From assembly GCA_963932465.1 (NCBI GenBank), contig OZ010788.1, positions 675,698,484-675,762,483 of the forward strand: DNA of 64,000 bases. The letters run 5' to 3'. This document shows, piece after piece, positions 1 through 10,026 of the stretch. How positions within the stretch are numbered: position 1 is the stretch's first letter; each line of letters starts with the position of its first letter. The DNA is from Maratus speciosus. Lineage: Eukaryota > Arthropoda > Arachnida > Araneae > Salticidae. The translations under genes and the position numbers were made by a program. Below the pieces are notes generated by a model. It saw nothing but the letters and a program-made list of their open reading frames with translations, ran no database searches and had not been told where the DNA came from.

Positions 1-1
1 C

Positions 2-118
2 TATTGTACACCAGTGGCTCGTGAATCGACGGAAACTTCCCCTCCTGATAAGCCGACTATTTGTGATTTTAATCAATATCATGATCGAGATGAACTCGTT
101 TTTACTCCGATTAATTAA
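2..118 (+). CDS. Possible C-terminal end of an ORF entering from the left edge
   Basis: A reading frame is open from the left edge and ends at a TAA at 116-118, giving 38 codons rich in Thr, Pro, Asp and Glu and ending in DELVFTPIN. An AATAAA polyadenylation-type hexamer lies about 50 bp downstream near 168-173, just before the Tigger-like element. This could be the last exon of a host gene or the end of a transposon protein. I do not recognise the peptide. A 38-codon open frame is common by chance, so support is weak. Confidence 0.2.
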   Translation, partial: YCTPVARESTETSPPDKPTICDFNQYHDRDELVFTPIN

Positions 119-219
119 TTGAAGCAGAAATTTAAGATGAAAGTCAAAGTTGACGTAGTATTGAACTAATAAAAATGAAATATTGACACCTGTAACAACA
201 TTTTTGAAATATTAAAATA

Positions 220-1407
220 CAGCTGGCTCTCTGTTTAACGACTTTCAAGGAACCTCGAAAAATCGTCCTTAAATAGAGATCGTCCTTAAACAGAATTTGG
301 GGGAAAATAATATTTGAAAAACATTTCCCTTCACACTTTACAGGCTTAAGACAGTGTCAATACTTTTCTCAATGTATTGGCGTGTTTAGAACTGTTTTAT
401 TTATTTATTTAAATTTATTTTATGTTGTCTTTCTTTCTTATTATTTTATTGATACGGATAACGAATATAATAATTCATATTTCTATTGCACAAATACAAA
501 TTGCATTAATTATACTGCATACAATGTTACTTACAGTATAATAAAAATATTTATAATACATTTAATTAAACAAATTAAGTTTTTAAAAAATCAAAAAGTG
601 TAGATTGTTTCAATGGTGGTCTCATTTTTAGTACCCTTTCTTCAAGCTTTTTAAGAAGGTTGAATGAGTCATCTTCCATATTTAATGGAACAATGTACTG
701 GCGAAGAATATCCAGGGCAGAATTTGCATCTGAGTAAGTAGGAGGTGGTGTCTCGCTTTCTGAATCATCAGCATTATCACCATCTTCTGCATCTGAAGTT
801 GCATTTTCATTTGCGATGTCTTCATAAATTTATTCTAAATTTCTGAAGTTGGTCGTTAAAAGTCTTCGTCACAATCGATAGAATATTTTACTGAAACATC
901 TTCATCACCAACAAGACTTTTCCATTCTTCGGTGGCAATATCTTCTGTGTCGAGTTGTGCATCTGTTATATCCATTTGTTCTTGAATGGCAATTCCAGAT
1001 GCCCAAAAGCAGTTCTCAATTGTGCAAGGAGAAACTTCTTTCGAGGCTGATGTAATCATGTGCATGTCTCCCAAAATTGTAAATTTTTAAATTTCATTTT
1101 TGTCAGCAAAATTATTTAATAATTTCCTAATTAAGGATTTTGGTAATATGCTTTTACACTACAAATGATTCCCAGGTCTAGTGGCTGCAACTTACTTGTA
1201 TAATTAGCGGTAAAAAATGAATTGACACATTTGTATATCCTGGAATATACGAAATACATCTGAAAAATACGTGAAAATCGTCGTTAAACAAAAACAATTT
1301 CGTCTTTAAATAGAGATTTTTTTACTTAAAGGAGCCGGAACCGCAAAAAATCGTCCTTAAGTAGAGATCGTCGTTAAGTAGAGCGACGTTAAACAGAGAG
1401 ACGACTC
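220..1407 (-). mobile_element. Tigger/pogo-like DNA transposon relic with TA target site
   Basis: The element is flanked by TA at 218-219 and 1408-1409. The termini are imperfect inverted repeats sharing the core CTCTCTGTTTAACG (about 227-240, inverted at about 1387-1400). Subterminal motifs of the type AATCGTCCTTAAATAGAGA recur at both ends. TA duplication, terminal style and an internal transposase remnant fit the pogo/Tigger branch of Tc1/mariner. The element is about 1.2 kb, shorter than a full Tigger element of 2-3 kb, so it is internally deleted and non-autonomous. Confidence 0.75.
606..1074 (-). pseudogene. Tigger-like (CENP-B/jerky-type) transposase, C-terminal fragment
   Basis: The minus strand from 1074 encodes a 72-residue segment containing TIENCFWASGI, which resembles the 'TI.NCFRKAGF' signature near the end of Tigger/CENP-B-like DDE transposases, followed by an Asp/Glu-rich stretch. 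It stops at 856. In another frame, 830-606 continues with an acidic linker (ETPPPTYSDANSALDILRQY) and a Lys/Leu-rich tail, as in Tigger C-termini (ALDIL-R motif). At least one frameshift separates the two parts. The HTH and DDE catalytic core are absent, so no activity is expected. The family call rests on motif recognition. Confidence 0.65.
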
Positions 1408-1484
1408 TATATGAGATAGAAGAAAGTTTTGGGATTGGCACATCCAACTAGTTTTTCTTAGTTGTCAAAAATTTGAAATCACTC

Positions 1485-1605
1485 GACACCATTCAATTTC
1501 AAACCATTCGGTTGGGTAGTTTTTGCGCTGTTTTAGGCGGACGGACCAGATGACAACTGCAGGTGCTATGTATTTACATAATTACGAACGCACCTAAAAA
1601 ATGAC
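1485..1605 (+). repeat. Family B dispersed repeat, 3'-end fragment
   Basis: The segment has the family B end: a 'CATTCGGTTGGG-AGTTTTTGCGCTG' region, then GGCGGACGGAC, then a terminal ACATAATTACGAACGCACCT. The same arrangement is at 48590-48730 and, inverted, at 52378-52500. Confidence 0.6.
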
Positions 1606-1893
1606 ATGATTTCAATTTTAGTTTCATTATACACCTTGAAGCCCTGAAGATACACCTCTATTCAAACTTAAAATACATATGAACACAATATACAATCATT
1701 AATAGTTTTTTTCATTCGAAAAATATTCGAGACTTGGTTTTGAAATATCGGGTCAACTTGAACCTGACAAGAAAGAATCAAAACTGAACCCGAAACATTT
1801 GAAGAAAAACCCGTCCCGCAGTGAAAAAAAAAATAGTGTCAACCCGACCCGGTGCAGGACTCTCGTAGGAACACCCGTCCTGCCAGCGGAATA

Positions 1894-2069
1894 CAGTAAA
1901 ATCTCTGTAAGGCGGACTCTATGTAAAACGGAAATCTATATAACTCGGAAAGGTTTTCAAGTCCCTGCAAATCCACAGACATAGAGTAAAATTTGTCTAA
2001 GACGAATTATTGTGTACTGCGGAAATTTTTCTTGGTCCCAATCGATTCCAACTTAGACAGATTTTACTG
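1894..2069. mobile_element. TA-flanked MITE (Tigger/pogo-type termini), 176 bp
   Basis: The termini CAGTAAAATCTCTGTAA (left) and its near-complement ending ATTTTACTG (right) are inverted repeats flanked by TA at 1892-1893 and 2070-2071. There is no coding capacity. CAGTARAATCT-type ends with a TA duplication are typical of Tigger-derived MITEs. Confidence 0.75.
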
Positions 2070-2371
2070 TATTTTATTTTGTTGTCTTTACTTTGAAATC
2101 CTGTTTAACAGTTTCCAACATAGTTGAAAAGTGTTTTTACATTCGGTTTGTCTGTCAGTCTGCCGAATGTCCGTGCTCTAACACGCATCCATAGACTCGG
2201 ATTGTCGTGAAATGGGATGATCGGGATTTAGTAGGGCCTGTTCGGTGTTTAAAAGGAAGTGCGTTTAGGGTTCGTTTACATGGACACTCAAAAGAATTAC
2301 ATTACACTACGGTCTGATCGAAGAGAAAATCGCTTCGGTGAATTATAATGATGTGACACTATTTTAAGCAT

Positions 2372-3092
2372 AATTAGCTGCCGTTGGGTCTCCCTTAAAA
2401 TTAATGTTTGGGAAAGCAGGCTAAGCATTCTTTCATGTTACTTTTATTCATCATTTGATTTACCTGGACTCCATTAAATATAATTAATAGAATCCCTTAA
2501 GCTAATATCTGGTTTTGTTGCATTAACCCCTTGGGGACGAGCGACCGGTATTCGTGCCGCGTAAGGTGCTCAGAATCGGGTATTATTCTCACCGGTAAAA
2601 TTTTATTGTAAATTTTGCCTTATTTAATCCGAGCATTTTCTCGATTCAATTTGGCAAAAATTTCTGTTTTAAAAAAACCGGTGATCGAAGATTAAAAGTT
2701 CTGTAAAAAATGCTCGTCCCGAAGGGGTTAAAATATCGCAATGGGTTGATTTTCTGTAAGCAAGTAAACCCTATTGGTTTGGAATTGGAAGTCTATGGGA
2801 ATTTGGCAAAATATTAGAGATATCGCCAAGTGGACGTTACTTTTGGCGACTCATTTGGATCGCCAAATAGGACGATCTATCGCCAAGTTGACGTCAAATT
2901 TGGCGGCATTGGGCGACAGAACAGGGTCACCCTATGTTAACCCACCTTATAGGGATGGAGATGCATTAAATGCTGTTCAATAACCAATAACCAATCATTC
3001 GGCCGTTGCCATTAAACAATTAAAAAATAATCGCGATTGCTGTACCACGTACCACAGCGTAATATATATATAAAGAGAGAGATTGTAATTTA
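2372..3092 (+). repeat. Family C repeat inserted in family B
   Basis: The segment shares long similarity with 51945-52350 and 39955-40225: AATAGAATCCCTTAAGCTAAT, the TATTGGTTT...GGAAGTCTATGGGAATT stretch, AGAGATATCGCCAAGTT and GGCGACAGAACAGG. It interrupts a family B copy. No coding frame is conserved between the copies. Its class is not clear and no defined TIR was seen. Confidence 0.65.
2527..2727. mobile_element. piggyBac-type MITE with TTAA duplication, 201 bp
   Basis: The ends are CCCCTTGGGGACGAGC and its inverse, written on the right as GCTCGTCCCGAAGGGG: 15 of 16 bases pair. It is flanked by TTAA at 2523-2526 and 2728-2731. The homologous family C copy near 52095-52110 has a single TTAA at the same place (GTTGCATTAAAATATC) and no insert, which demonstrates insertion with TTAA duplication. 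There is no ORF, so mobilisation would have been in trans. Confidence 0.9.
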
Positions 3093-3372
3093 AATAGATC
3101 ACTGATGTGCACTACACGGCGCTTAGTGTAGAATTGGGTGTGCCTGCAATTTATCGTTCATTGACAGACATACAAAAACATTTGGCTGCAGTACTGCCAA
3201 TGAACAATAATTGCTGGAAGTTTTCAGTTGTGGTACGCGCTTTTAAATTCAATTGATTTTTTAACACTTTCCAACAAAGTTGAAAAGTAAACGAATAAAT
3301 AGAATGCTAAATTCTTCTTTAAAAAGTTAAAATTACACTATGTGCAAATTACTTAAAAGATGAAAAAATATA

Positions 3373-5325
3373 CAGGGTGTCCGGTCTCAACGGTGTCCAA
3401 TGGCTAATTCCTAAACCGTTAGTCATAGACATATAGTTCTAATTACAAAAATGTTTAAAATCAGGTAAAGAAATATTTTGAAAACGATTTGGGTCAATAA
3501 AAACATTTCTTAAACAATTACGAAATTTAAATTTTTATACGGTTCCCCGGTCCTATAAGTTATATTTAGTAAAATTTTCCTTTTACACTGACAAGTAATG
3601 CACAAAAAGTCCCGTTATTCTACGATTAAAATTGACCGTTTAATAGCTGCTTAAAGTTAAGCCTATTTTTTGCTGCAAATTGGGGTCATTCACAAATTTA
3701 GTCGAAATATAATTTCGTCAGATATATTAAAAAATGGTTGAGAGTAAAATTAACATTGCAATATAAATTTGAAATCTTTAATCATTCTGAAATATTAATG
3801 CAGAATATGCAATTTGTAATAAACATTAAAGAAGAAAGAAAAAACAGAATTTTTGTTAAATAAAATGATGCTAAATTAACAGCCTCAATTCTTTACAAAA
3901 TGATACGTATTTTAAAATACTATTAGATTACACTAGCCTGCAAAAGTTGGGTTATGTCATGGTTTTTAGCTTTTGAGAATTGATTCTTATGTATTCTGTA
4001 CCGCTGAATCTGAAATTGACTTTCATTTTTAACCATCACATCAGGATTTTTCGTAAATTTCAAAGTTAAAAAGTTCAAAGTTAAAATTGAATCTCCTCCT
4101 TTATCTCATCGGACCACTCAGCTATTTAGCTGTAAGAATTCCAGGATAAGCAAAAAAAAATAGAATAAATTATTGAAAAAAAAAAATAAATAAATAAAAT
4201 AAAACAAAAAAAAAAGTTTTACGTATGTTTTATAGTATGAGATTTTTCGCTATGTTTTAACTTACACATTTACGATTTGCAAAAAAATTCTAACGTGATG
4301 GTTAAAAATGAAGGTCATTTTCAGATTCAGTGCTAAAAAGTACGTAAAAATCAATTGTCAAAAGTTAAAAAACACAACCATCTCCTCTACTTTATAGTAT
4401 CCGATTTTTGTTATTCTTTAAATTTGGCAATTTATGATTTGCGAAATATCCTGACATGATGGTTAAAAATTAATGTAATTTTCGAATTCAGTGCTTACAT
4501 AAAAGGTAAAAAAACCAACAATCGCAATCTTGTATTATCTAATCTATGACTTTTTCTTAAACTTCTTGGCGGTAATCTATCGGAAATTTTTTGTGTTATC
4601 CTGTTAAATCAGTATAAATGGTAACCACCGAAAATCATAATAATATTAGATTGTTATTGGATTTGCGTCAGTATATAAAATGTAATCTCGATCGGATATT
4701 TAAAAGTGAGTTAAAGTTCGAGTACAAATTTTGAACTGGGAAATCATACATACGATCGTTGAAGTAACATAAAAACTTATAAAAATACCATAATTTTTGT
4801 TAAAAGAAATCATAAAAGAGACAGTCTCAAATCCTGACAAAATGAAACATGTGTTATTTTAGCCAATCTGAAACTTAATAAATATTAACTTAATCGTAAT
4901 ACTTGTACGATTTTTGTCAAAACGTAGATACACATGAAATAAGATCTTCGAATACTTTAAGCACTTGGTATGTGACCCCTCAAAGCCAAGCCGAACTCAT
5001 TTGTTTTCAGAGCAGAAAAGTGGCATAAGTCATGCATTTTTAAAGTGTCATCATAACTCGTTCAATTATAGTGTTATGTGAATGGGGCTTTTTTGTCTTA
5101 CTTGTCAGTGTATAATAGGAAAATTTTACTAAATATAACTTATAGGACCGGGGGACCGTATAAAAATTTAAATTTCGTATTTTTTTATAAAATGTTTTTA
5201 TTGACCCAAATCGCTTTTAATATATTTCTTTACCTGATTTAAAACATTTTTGTAATTAGAACTCTATGTCTATGACTAACGGTTTAGGAATTAGCCATTG
5301 GACACCATTGAGACCGGACACCCCG
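3373..5325. mobile_element. TA-flanked unit with ~250-bp terminal inverted repeats
   Basis: TA dinucleotides at 3371-3372 and 5326-5327 flank terminal inverted repeats starting CAGGGTGTCCGG on each strand. Mariner-like elements often have CAGGGTG-type ends and TA duplications. The core contains several related copies, in both orientations, of a GGTTAAAAATGAAGGTCATT segment (about 4015-4060, 4295-4340, 4465-4500), also found at 51425-51690. Confidence 0.6.
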
Positions 5326-5327
5326 TA

Positions 5328-5680
5328 TAAAAAGGTATTAAATTACTTTAATATCCTTAGTACTTTCAACTATATACATAGCCTTCGTCAGAGAATACAA
5401 AAATACAAGCGTCTTATCTTCAAATTTCACGTAGTTGGTGGGGAAAGGAGTGAAAAAGAAAGTCCATTTTTAGATCCGGAAAATAGTGTGAACTTCCCTC
5501 TATATCCATATTTTTATTTTCCCAGTGTTTTCCGGATCTAAAAATTGACTTTTACTTTCGATACCAACTACGTGAAATTTGAAAATAAGACGCTTGTATT
5601 TTGTATTCTCTGACGAAGGCTATGCATATAGTTGAAAGTACTAAATATATTAAAGTAATTTAACATCTTTTTAAATATTT
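5328..5680. mobile_element. Foldback MITE, ~350 bp
   Basis: Left arm (5330-5495) and right arm (5530-5675) are inverted copies. Shared stretches include ATTAAATTACTTTAATAT, AGTACTTTCAACTATAT, GCCTTCGTCAGAGAATACA and TTTTAGATCCGGAAAA. The loop is about 30 bp. It interrupts the right inverted arm of the surrounding element, so it arrived later. Confidence 0.75.
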
Positions 5681-5736
5681 TTTCATCTTTTAAGTAATTT
5701 GCAAATAGTGTAATTTTAAGTTTAAAGTTGAAAAGT

Positions 5737-5995
5737 GTTTATGCATTCGGTTCGTCTGTCCGTCTGTCCACGCTCCCACTCCCGTCAGACTCGGATTTTC
5801 ATGAAATGGATATAGGTTATGGAGGGTCACCCAAGCCTGTCGGGTATTATATAGGAAGTATGTAGGATTAAAAGTTCATGAACAGGGGCACTCAAAAGTA
5901 TTCCATTACATTATGGTATAGGTGGAAAAATCGTTTGCAGAGTATTTGAATGACAGGACGCTCTTTCAACTGGATTGAAACTGGTATAAATCCCT
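5737..5995 (+). repeat. Family B dispersed repeat, remainder of the interrupted second copy
   Basis: The sequence resumes with TGCATTCGGTTCGTCTGTCC, the ACTCGGATTTTCATGAAATG block and GGCACTCAAAAGTATTCC, colinear with 2130-2330 and 17650-18060. The join to 3258-3288 reconstitutes the start of the family. Confidence 0.6.
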
Positions 5996-7230
5996 GAATT
6001 TCACTACGATCCCCTTAGAACAGGGCCTTCGTAGCATTTTTTAGTCATTGACAGGGACACACACAAGAAATCGGTTACAGGACTGTCTTTGAGTCATCGT
6101 GGCTGGAGTGTACGGTTTAAAATTAGGTATACTCTTTTAAATTTAATTCATTTTTTTGCATGTGACTCATTATCTATAAATTCTATACCTCCTAAACAAA
6201 AGTATTTCTGTGTCTTGCCTCTGCTTTCATAGTAGAAGGACGTCTTTTTTTGCGCCTGACGAAGAAAGACTCAGATCTTTCGAAAGGCCTAGCGCATTTA
6301 CAAATTTTTGATGGTGTTTCAAGAAGATTGTTTGTTCTTAAAAGTATTTATGTACCATTCTTCTTATGAGCAGAAATGACTGAAGGGGAATATTTCAACT
6401 GAAGTTATGTATTTCTTAAGTGAACTTGAATGTTGGCATGCCTGTAATGAATTGATACAAATCTATATATCCTATTCGGAGCTGCTGAAAAAATTAGGAT
6501 ACTTTCCGGATGGTAGGTGGGAACAGCTGAAATTGAGTTTTGAAGTATTTTATGCGTTTGCAAAGGGTTGAATGAGACGTACTATTTTGATTTTTTAAAC
6601 AGTGCAGTTCTGTTATATTATTCCTAATGGGTTGGAAAGTGTTTCATAATCGATGCTGAACAAATGATTTTTCATTCTAGTTGAAGTGCAAGCGTACCTC
6701 TGTCTCATAAACATATATTACTATTCCGATGGCTACTGGTCTTCGATGAACGAAATAAAAAAAACGCACGACCCTCTCCTAATTGAGCTGCTCAATTAAT
6801 GACTGGGGAAGAGCCGTCTGATGCTGGAATCGTTCGCGTGGGGTTGTCGTCCTTGTTCGTTGGCCAGTCGCCAAATGCTTCCATCCCTTTTCCTACTCTT
6901 TCCTTTTTTCCAAACCTTGACTCTGGGAAACAAAAGCAAATAGTCTATAACAGGAATATTTCTTTTCCAATGGATATTCGCACTTTGTTTCACTCTATTC
7001 GCGGTAGGGTATGAGTCACTCAAGATTCGATGTTTGATCGCCATTCATTGGGTGGGAGGGGAGGGGCGAGAGGGAGTATGATGTTGCCGCTAATGAGGTG
7101 GCGGTGTGTTTTGGAATGATTCTTTGTGTTTTTTTTACACCCTGGAACCTCAAATGATTTCTGCGAATGGACTTCGATCACGACTTGTTTACTTAGCTGT
7201 TCGTATAGCTAAAAAAAAGTACATTAGGGA
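5996..7230. other. Non-coding stretch, no feature identified
   Basis: No gene-like frame or paired repeat was found. GGAAAGTGTTTCATAATCGA near 6636-6655 is weakly similar to 42200-42220. A purine-rich GGGAGGGGAGG tract lies near 7050-7070. Confidence 0.4.
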
Positions 7231-7234
7231 TTAA

Positions 7235-7669
7235 GGGTGTTTTCAAATCCAAAAAGACAACTTCCTGACATAACTTTTAATTTATTTTTGTTCGAAAATG
7301 CCTGAAACTAGCTAGTGCTGTTGTTCAGAAACCATGTCATCGAGCTGTTTTTTCCATTTTTTTTTTTTTTTTTTTTTTGCAATCGCAATAGATCTTTCAG
7401 AAAAGAATGTCAAAGTGGCCGTTTTGAACCGAATTTCCGCGCGAAGGGAGAAAGAACCCTCAAGAGCGGGCGAAAAACGGGTTTACCACGTGATCGAATT
7501 CGCTTCTAACTCAACAGGTAATGGATGGATCCAAAAATGGAAAAAACAGTTCCATTCCAAATCGCTTCCCTGGCCAGGCTTTCCAATTTGATACCTTTCC
7601 GTTAAAAAATGAATTTGTAAATATGTCAAAACGTTTTGCGCTTGTTGAGCAGAGCAGTTAAGAACAGAC
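7235..7669 (+). mobile_element. Family A TTAA-flanked MITE, copy 1 (subfamily I)
   Basis: Flanked by TTAA at 7231-7234 and 7670-7673. The termini are GGGTGTTTTCAAATCC and, inverted, GTTAAGAACAGACTTAA. The body shares with the other copies ATAGATCTTTCAGAAAA, a CACGTGATCGAA box, GGATGGATCCAAAAATGG and ACGTTTTGCGCTTGTTGAGC. This copy has an expanded T-tract near 7356-7379. No conserved ORF; the family looks non-autonomous. Confidence 0.85.
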
Positions 7670-8184
7670 TTAAAGGACAGAAATGAGTCCTGATTATTTG
7701 AACTGAAGGATTTCGGATAATGTCAGTATCCAATCGAGTAAGGCAAAGAAATTTCAACCGTCCGAGAGGGCATTTTAAGGCTCTAAAAAAGCAGCGGTTC
7801 CCGATCTCTCTTCTCTCCTGTATCCCTTGCTTAGGTTTTCTATATTGGAGTACTCTCATAAACCTGTCTCTACTACTATACTACTTCTACGCAAAAACAT
7901 TTTTACTATTTTATAATATGACTATTTGTGCAGCGTCAACATTATTAGCCCTGGTGCGGTATGCTATTTCTTTCTCCCAGCTTATTTTGTGTATTCAAAA
8001 AAATAACGTTACCTTACAGAAGCCAGCTGTAAAACAAAGCAGTACGATTAAATACTCAATAGCAATTTTTTTAAACTTCTAAGCATCGCACATTTTCAAC
8101 TTTTAGACCGTCGTATTCGGAAAAAAAAAGTTCTTTTAAATGCATTTTATTTGAAAACTGTATCTCCATTTATTTTTGAAATAT

Positions 8185-8209
8185 TATTATTATTATTATT
8201 ATTATTATT
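8185..8209. repeat. (ATT)n microsatellite
   Basis: A simple trinucleotide run of about eight ATT units within family E. Confidence 0.85.
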
Positions 8210-8629
8210 TTGTAGGTTTTAGAGCCATTTGCTTAACATTGGCAACGGAAGTACTCCATTTCTGTAGAAAGTAAAGGAATAGTAATTATATATTTTTGTT
8301 GCCATTTTCTCATAACAACAGAAAGAAAAGGTAATTAAAATACATGCTATTTTGGAAAAAATATATAAACGAATGATTTCTGTTAAAACAGTGGAGCATT
8401 TGTTTAACAGAATATGACAGAAATTAAATATATTATAAACTATATTTAATTTTAAGTATCTAACAATCATTAGATAGCCGTTTTATTTTTATTTTTTGTC
8501 GATTTTCTTGAATGACGGCATCTTTTTGCCGCATTTGTGCATTATTTCGCTATAGTAATGTGCTATGCATGTTTTACTGTAGATGTTTAAGAGTAGATCG
8601 TAAATGTGAAATTCTTAAGCGGATGCGAA

Positions 8630-8650
8630 TGACGTCATTTTATATAAAAT
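8630..8650 (+). promoter_or_regulatory. Putative CRE plus TATA box in family E
   Basis: TGACGTCA (8630-8637) is a perfect ATF/CREB palindrome, followed four bases later by TATATAAAA. The same arrangement recurs at 55814-55834. It is degenerate at 14027-14047 and, inverted, at 26993-27011. Conservation among repeat copies suggests the element's own promoter; activity is inferred only. Confidence 0.45.
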
Positions 8651-8730
8651 AAAAAGTGTGCTTTAAGTCTTAAAATTGAAATATGTTTTGTACTGCAGTA
8701 GAGTCCCGTTATTTTCTTAACCAAGATTTT

Positions 8731-8932
8731 TTCTTCTGATGGACTGGTGGCTTCTATTATTATGAAAGAGCCATTATAAATGAAGTGTTATTGGCCATTT
8801 CCCCCCACCCTCCCATTCTGACCAGAAAATCAGAGTTCTAACTTTTTACGGCTGCTTTTTCATCTTCGCCTAACACTTCATTTATAATGGCTGTTTCATA
8901 ATAATAGAAGCCATCAGTCCATCAGAAGAAAA
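8731..8932. mobile_element. Family F foldback element, copy 1
   Basis: Inverted arms begin TTCTTCTGATGGACT and end AGTCCATCAGAAGAA. The middle has TTATAAATGAAGTGTTA and its complement. The left arm is shortened relative to copies at 11401-11630 and 50507-50750. The flank at 8698-8720 (CAGTAGAGTCCCGTT) resembles a Tigger-type end. Confidence 0.75.
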
Positions 8933-9148
8933 TGAACTAATGGAAATGTAGGGGGCGACACTAAATTCTGAAAAAGCAGAATTTGTGTTCTCTAGTTTTT
9001 GTTACTCTTCTATTCCTTCTTTTTTACAAACCTTAATGACTCAAAATTCTATTTTTTTTTTATTTTTAGAGATTTTGTTATGGATTTTTTTTTTTCTGAA
9101 ATTTGTTTTAATATAATAAGAATATTGCATGTTAAAAAAATCTGAAAA

Positions 9149-9229
9149 TTTTTAAATATTTAAAAAAAATTTTAATTTTTAAATATTTAAAAAAAATTTT
9201 AATTTTTAAATATTTAAAAAAATTTTTAA
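9149..9229. repeat. 27-bp AT-only tandem repeat, three units
   Basis: Three near-identical 27-bp units of T5-A3-TA-T3-A8-T4-A2 form runs that can fold on themselves. It lies in a very AT-rich stretch (9050-9270). Confidence 0.8.
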
Positions 9230-9259
9230 TTTTAAAATTTTAAAAATATTTAATTTTTA

Positions 9260-10026
9260 ATATAATTCTGGAAGTACTGACTCGATTTACAAAATTTTGA
9301 CACTTTTGTGTACAGAAAATGTGTTATTTTAATTTGTCTTCAGGATTTCTTAAAATATTAATTATGAATTTTATAAAGAAAATTTAAGTAAAAAAAATGA
9401 ATTTTTTTTACGAGTGAGTTTTGCATTCATTAGCCTATTTTCACAATGATCACTCAAAATTAAAAATCGTTAAGACAATTTGTTGGAAACAGAGCATAAA
9501 ATCTCTGTTGAAAATTTCATACCTATATCTTGCAAGATTCTTTTAAAGTTGACAAAACTTAAAAAAATTCATTCTGACACAAATGAAGTTAATGTTCTCG
9601 TCAGCGAGCAACTGATGCATCGCTTCTCAAGGCAAAAGGTGTTCTAGCTCTGGATTTAATGAAGATAAAAGCATACGGTTTGCGGTATTGAACGCTAAAA
9701 ACTCAGTATTTTTTTTAAGCCAATATAAAAAAAATTGCAATTTTTTAGCCCCGGACCCCCTTAACTTTGTGAAACAAAAGCGAAAGATTAAGAGGCCAAT
9801 TTTCTTCAATTTATTCGCACCTTATTTCAATCACTCGCCTTGTAGTATGAATAAGGAGTCTCGAAAATTTCGGTGATCGGCAATGTTACCTTCCCGCTAT
9901 GCGTGTGTGTGCGTTATAGATGAGTCCAGTTCAGTCCGAGTCCGGGCCCGACACGGGCTCGGTTTCGATTGTTATACCCGTCTTCGAGCTCGAGTTCAAA
10001 GTGAAAATTTTACTTATTTAAAAATT
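9260..10026. other. Non-coding stretch, little recognisable
   Basis: AT-rich sequence without a supported gene. A short GC-rich patch at 9925-9980 has GAGTCC/CCCGAC-type repeats, somewhat like 1740-1880. Confidence 0.35.

Larger units (their letters stand above)
2096..3288 (+). repeat. Family B dispersed repeat, copy split by a family C insertion
   Basis: The left part (about 2096-2371) has GTTGAAAAGTGTTTTTACAT, a GTCTGTC cluster and an 'ACTCAAAAGAATTACATTAC' type stretch. The right part (about 3093-3250) has the ACTGATGTGCAC to AACAATAATTGCTGGAAG segment. Both parts are contiguous in the copy at 17600-18260, so the intervening 0.7 kb is an insertion. The end runs into a second family B start near 3258, suggesting tandem copies. 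Confidence 0.7.
3289..5736. mobile_element. 2.4-kb element with long inverted repeats inside family B
   Basis: This block interrupts a second family B copy and is bounded by the direct repeat AAAGTTGAAAAGT (3276-3288 and 5724-5736). Arms of about 250 bp (3373-3625 and 5075-5325) are inverted copies beginning CAGGGTGTCCGGTCTCAA. A further ~50 bp outside (3317-3370 versus 5681-5727) is also inverted, but a foldback insertion breaks it on the right. The inner core is AT-rich and non-coding. Whether the mobile unit is the whole block or only the TA-flanked 3373-5325 part is not settled. Confidence 0.65.
7940..9000 (+). repeat. Family E repeat, copy 1 (CRE/TATA module), split by a family F foldback
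   Basis: Colinear with 55130-55960 and, inverted, 26880-27690. Shared blocks are AAACTTCTAAGCATCGCAC, TTTCTGTAGAAAGTAAAG, TTGCCATTTTCTCATAA, the TGACGTCA/TATA segment at 8630-8650 and the end block CGACACTAAATTCTGAAAAA at about 8956-8975. Class is uncertain: it could be an LTR or a non-autonomous DNA element. Confidence 0.65.

Noticed and set aside
7720..8082. 120-codon plus frame with hydrophobic residues
   Set aside because: It runs from family A flank into family E. Other family E copies do not keep the frame, and no domain is visible.
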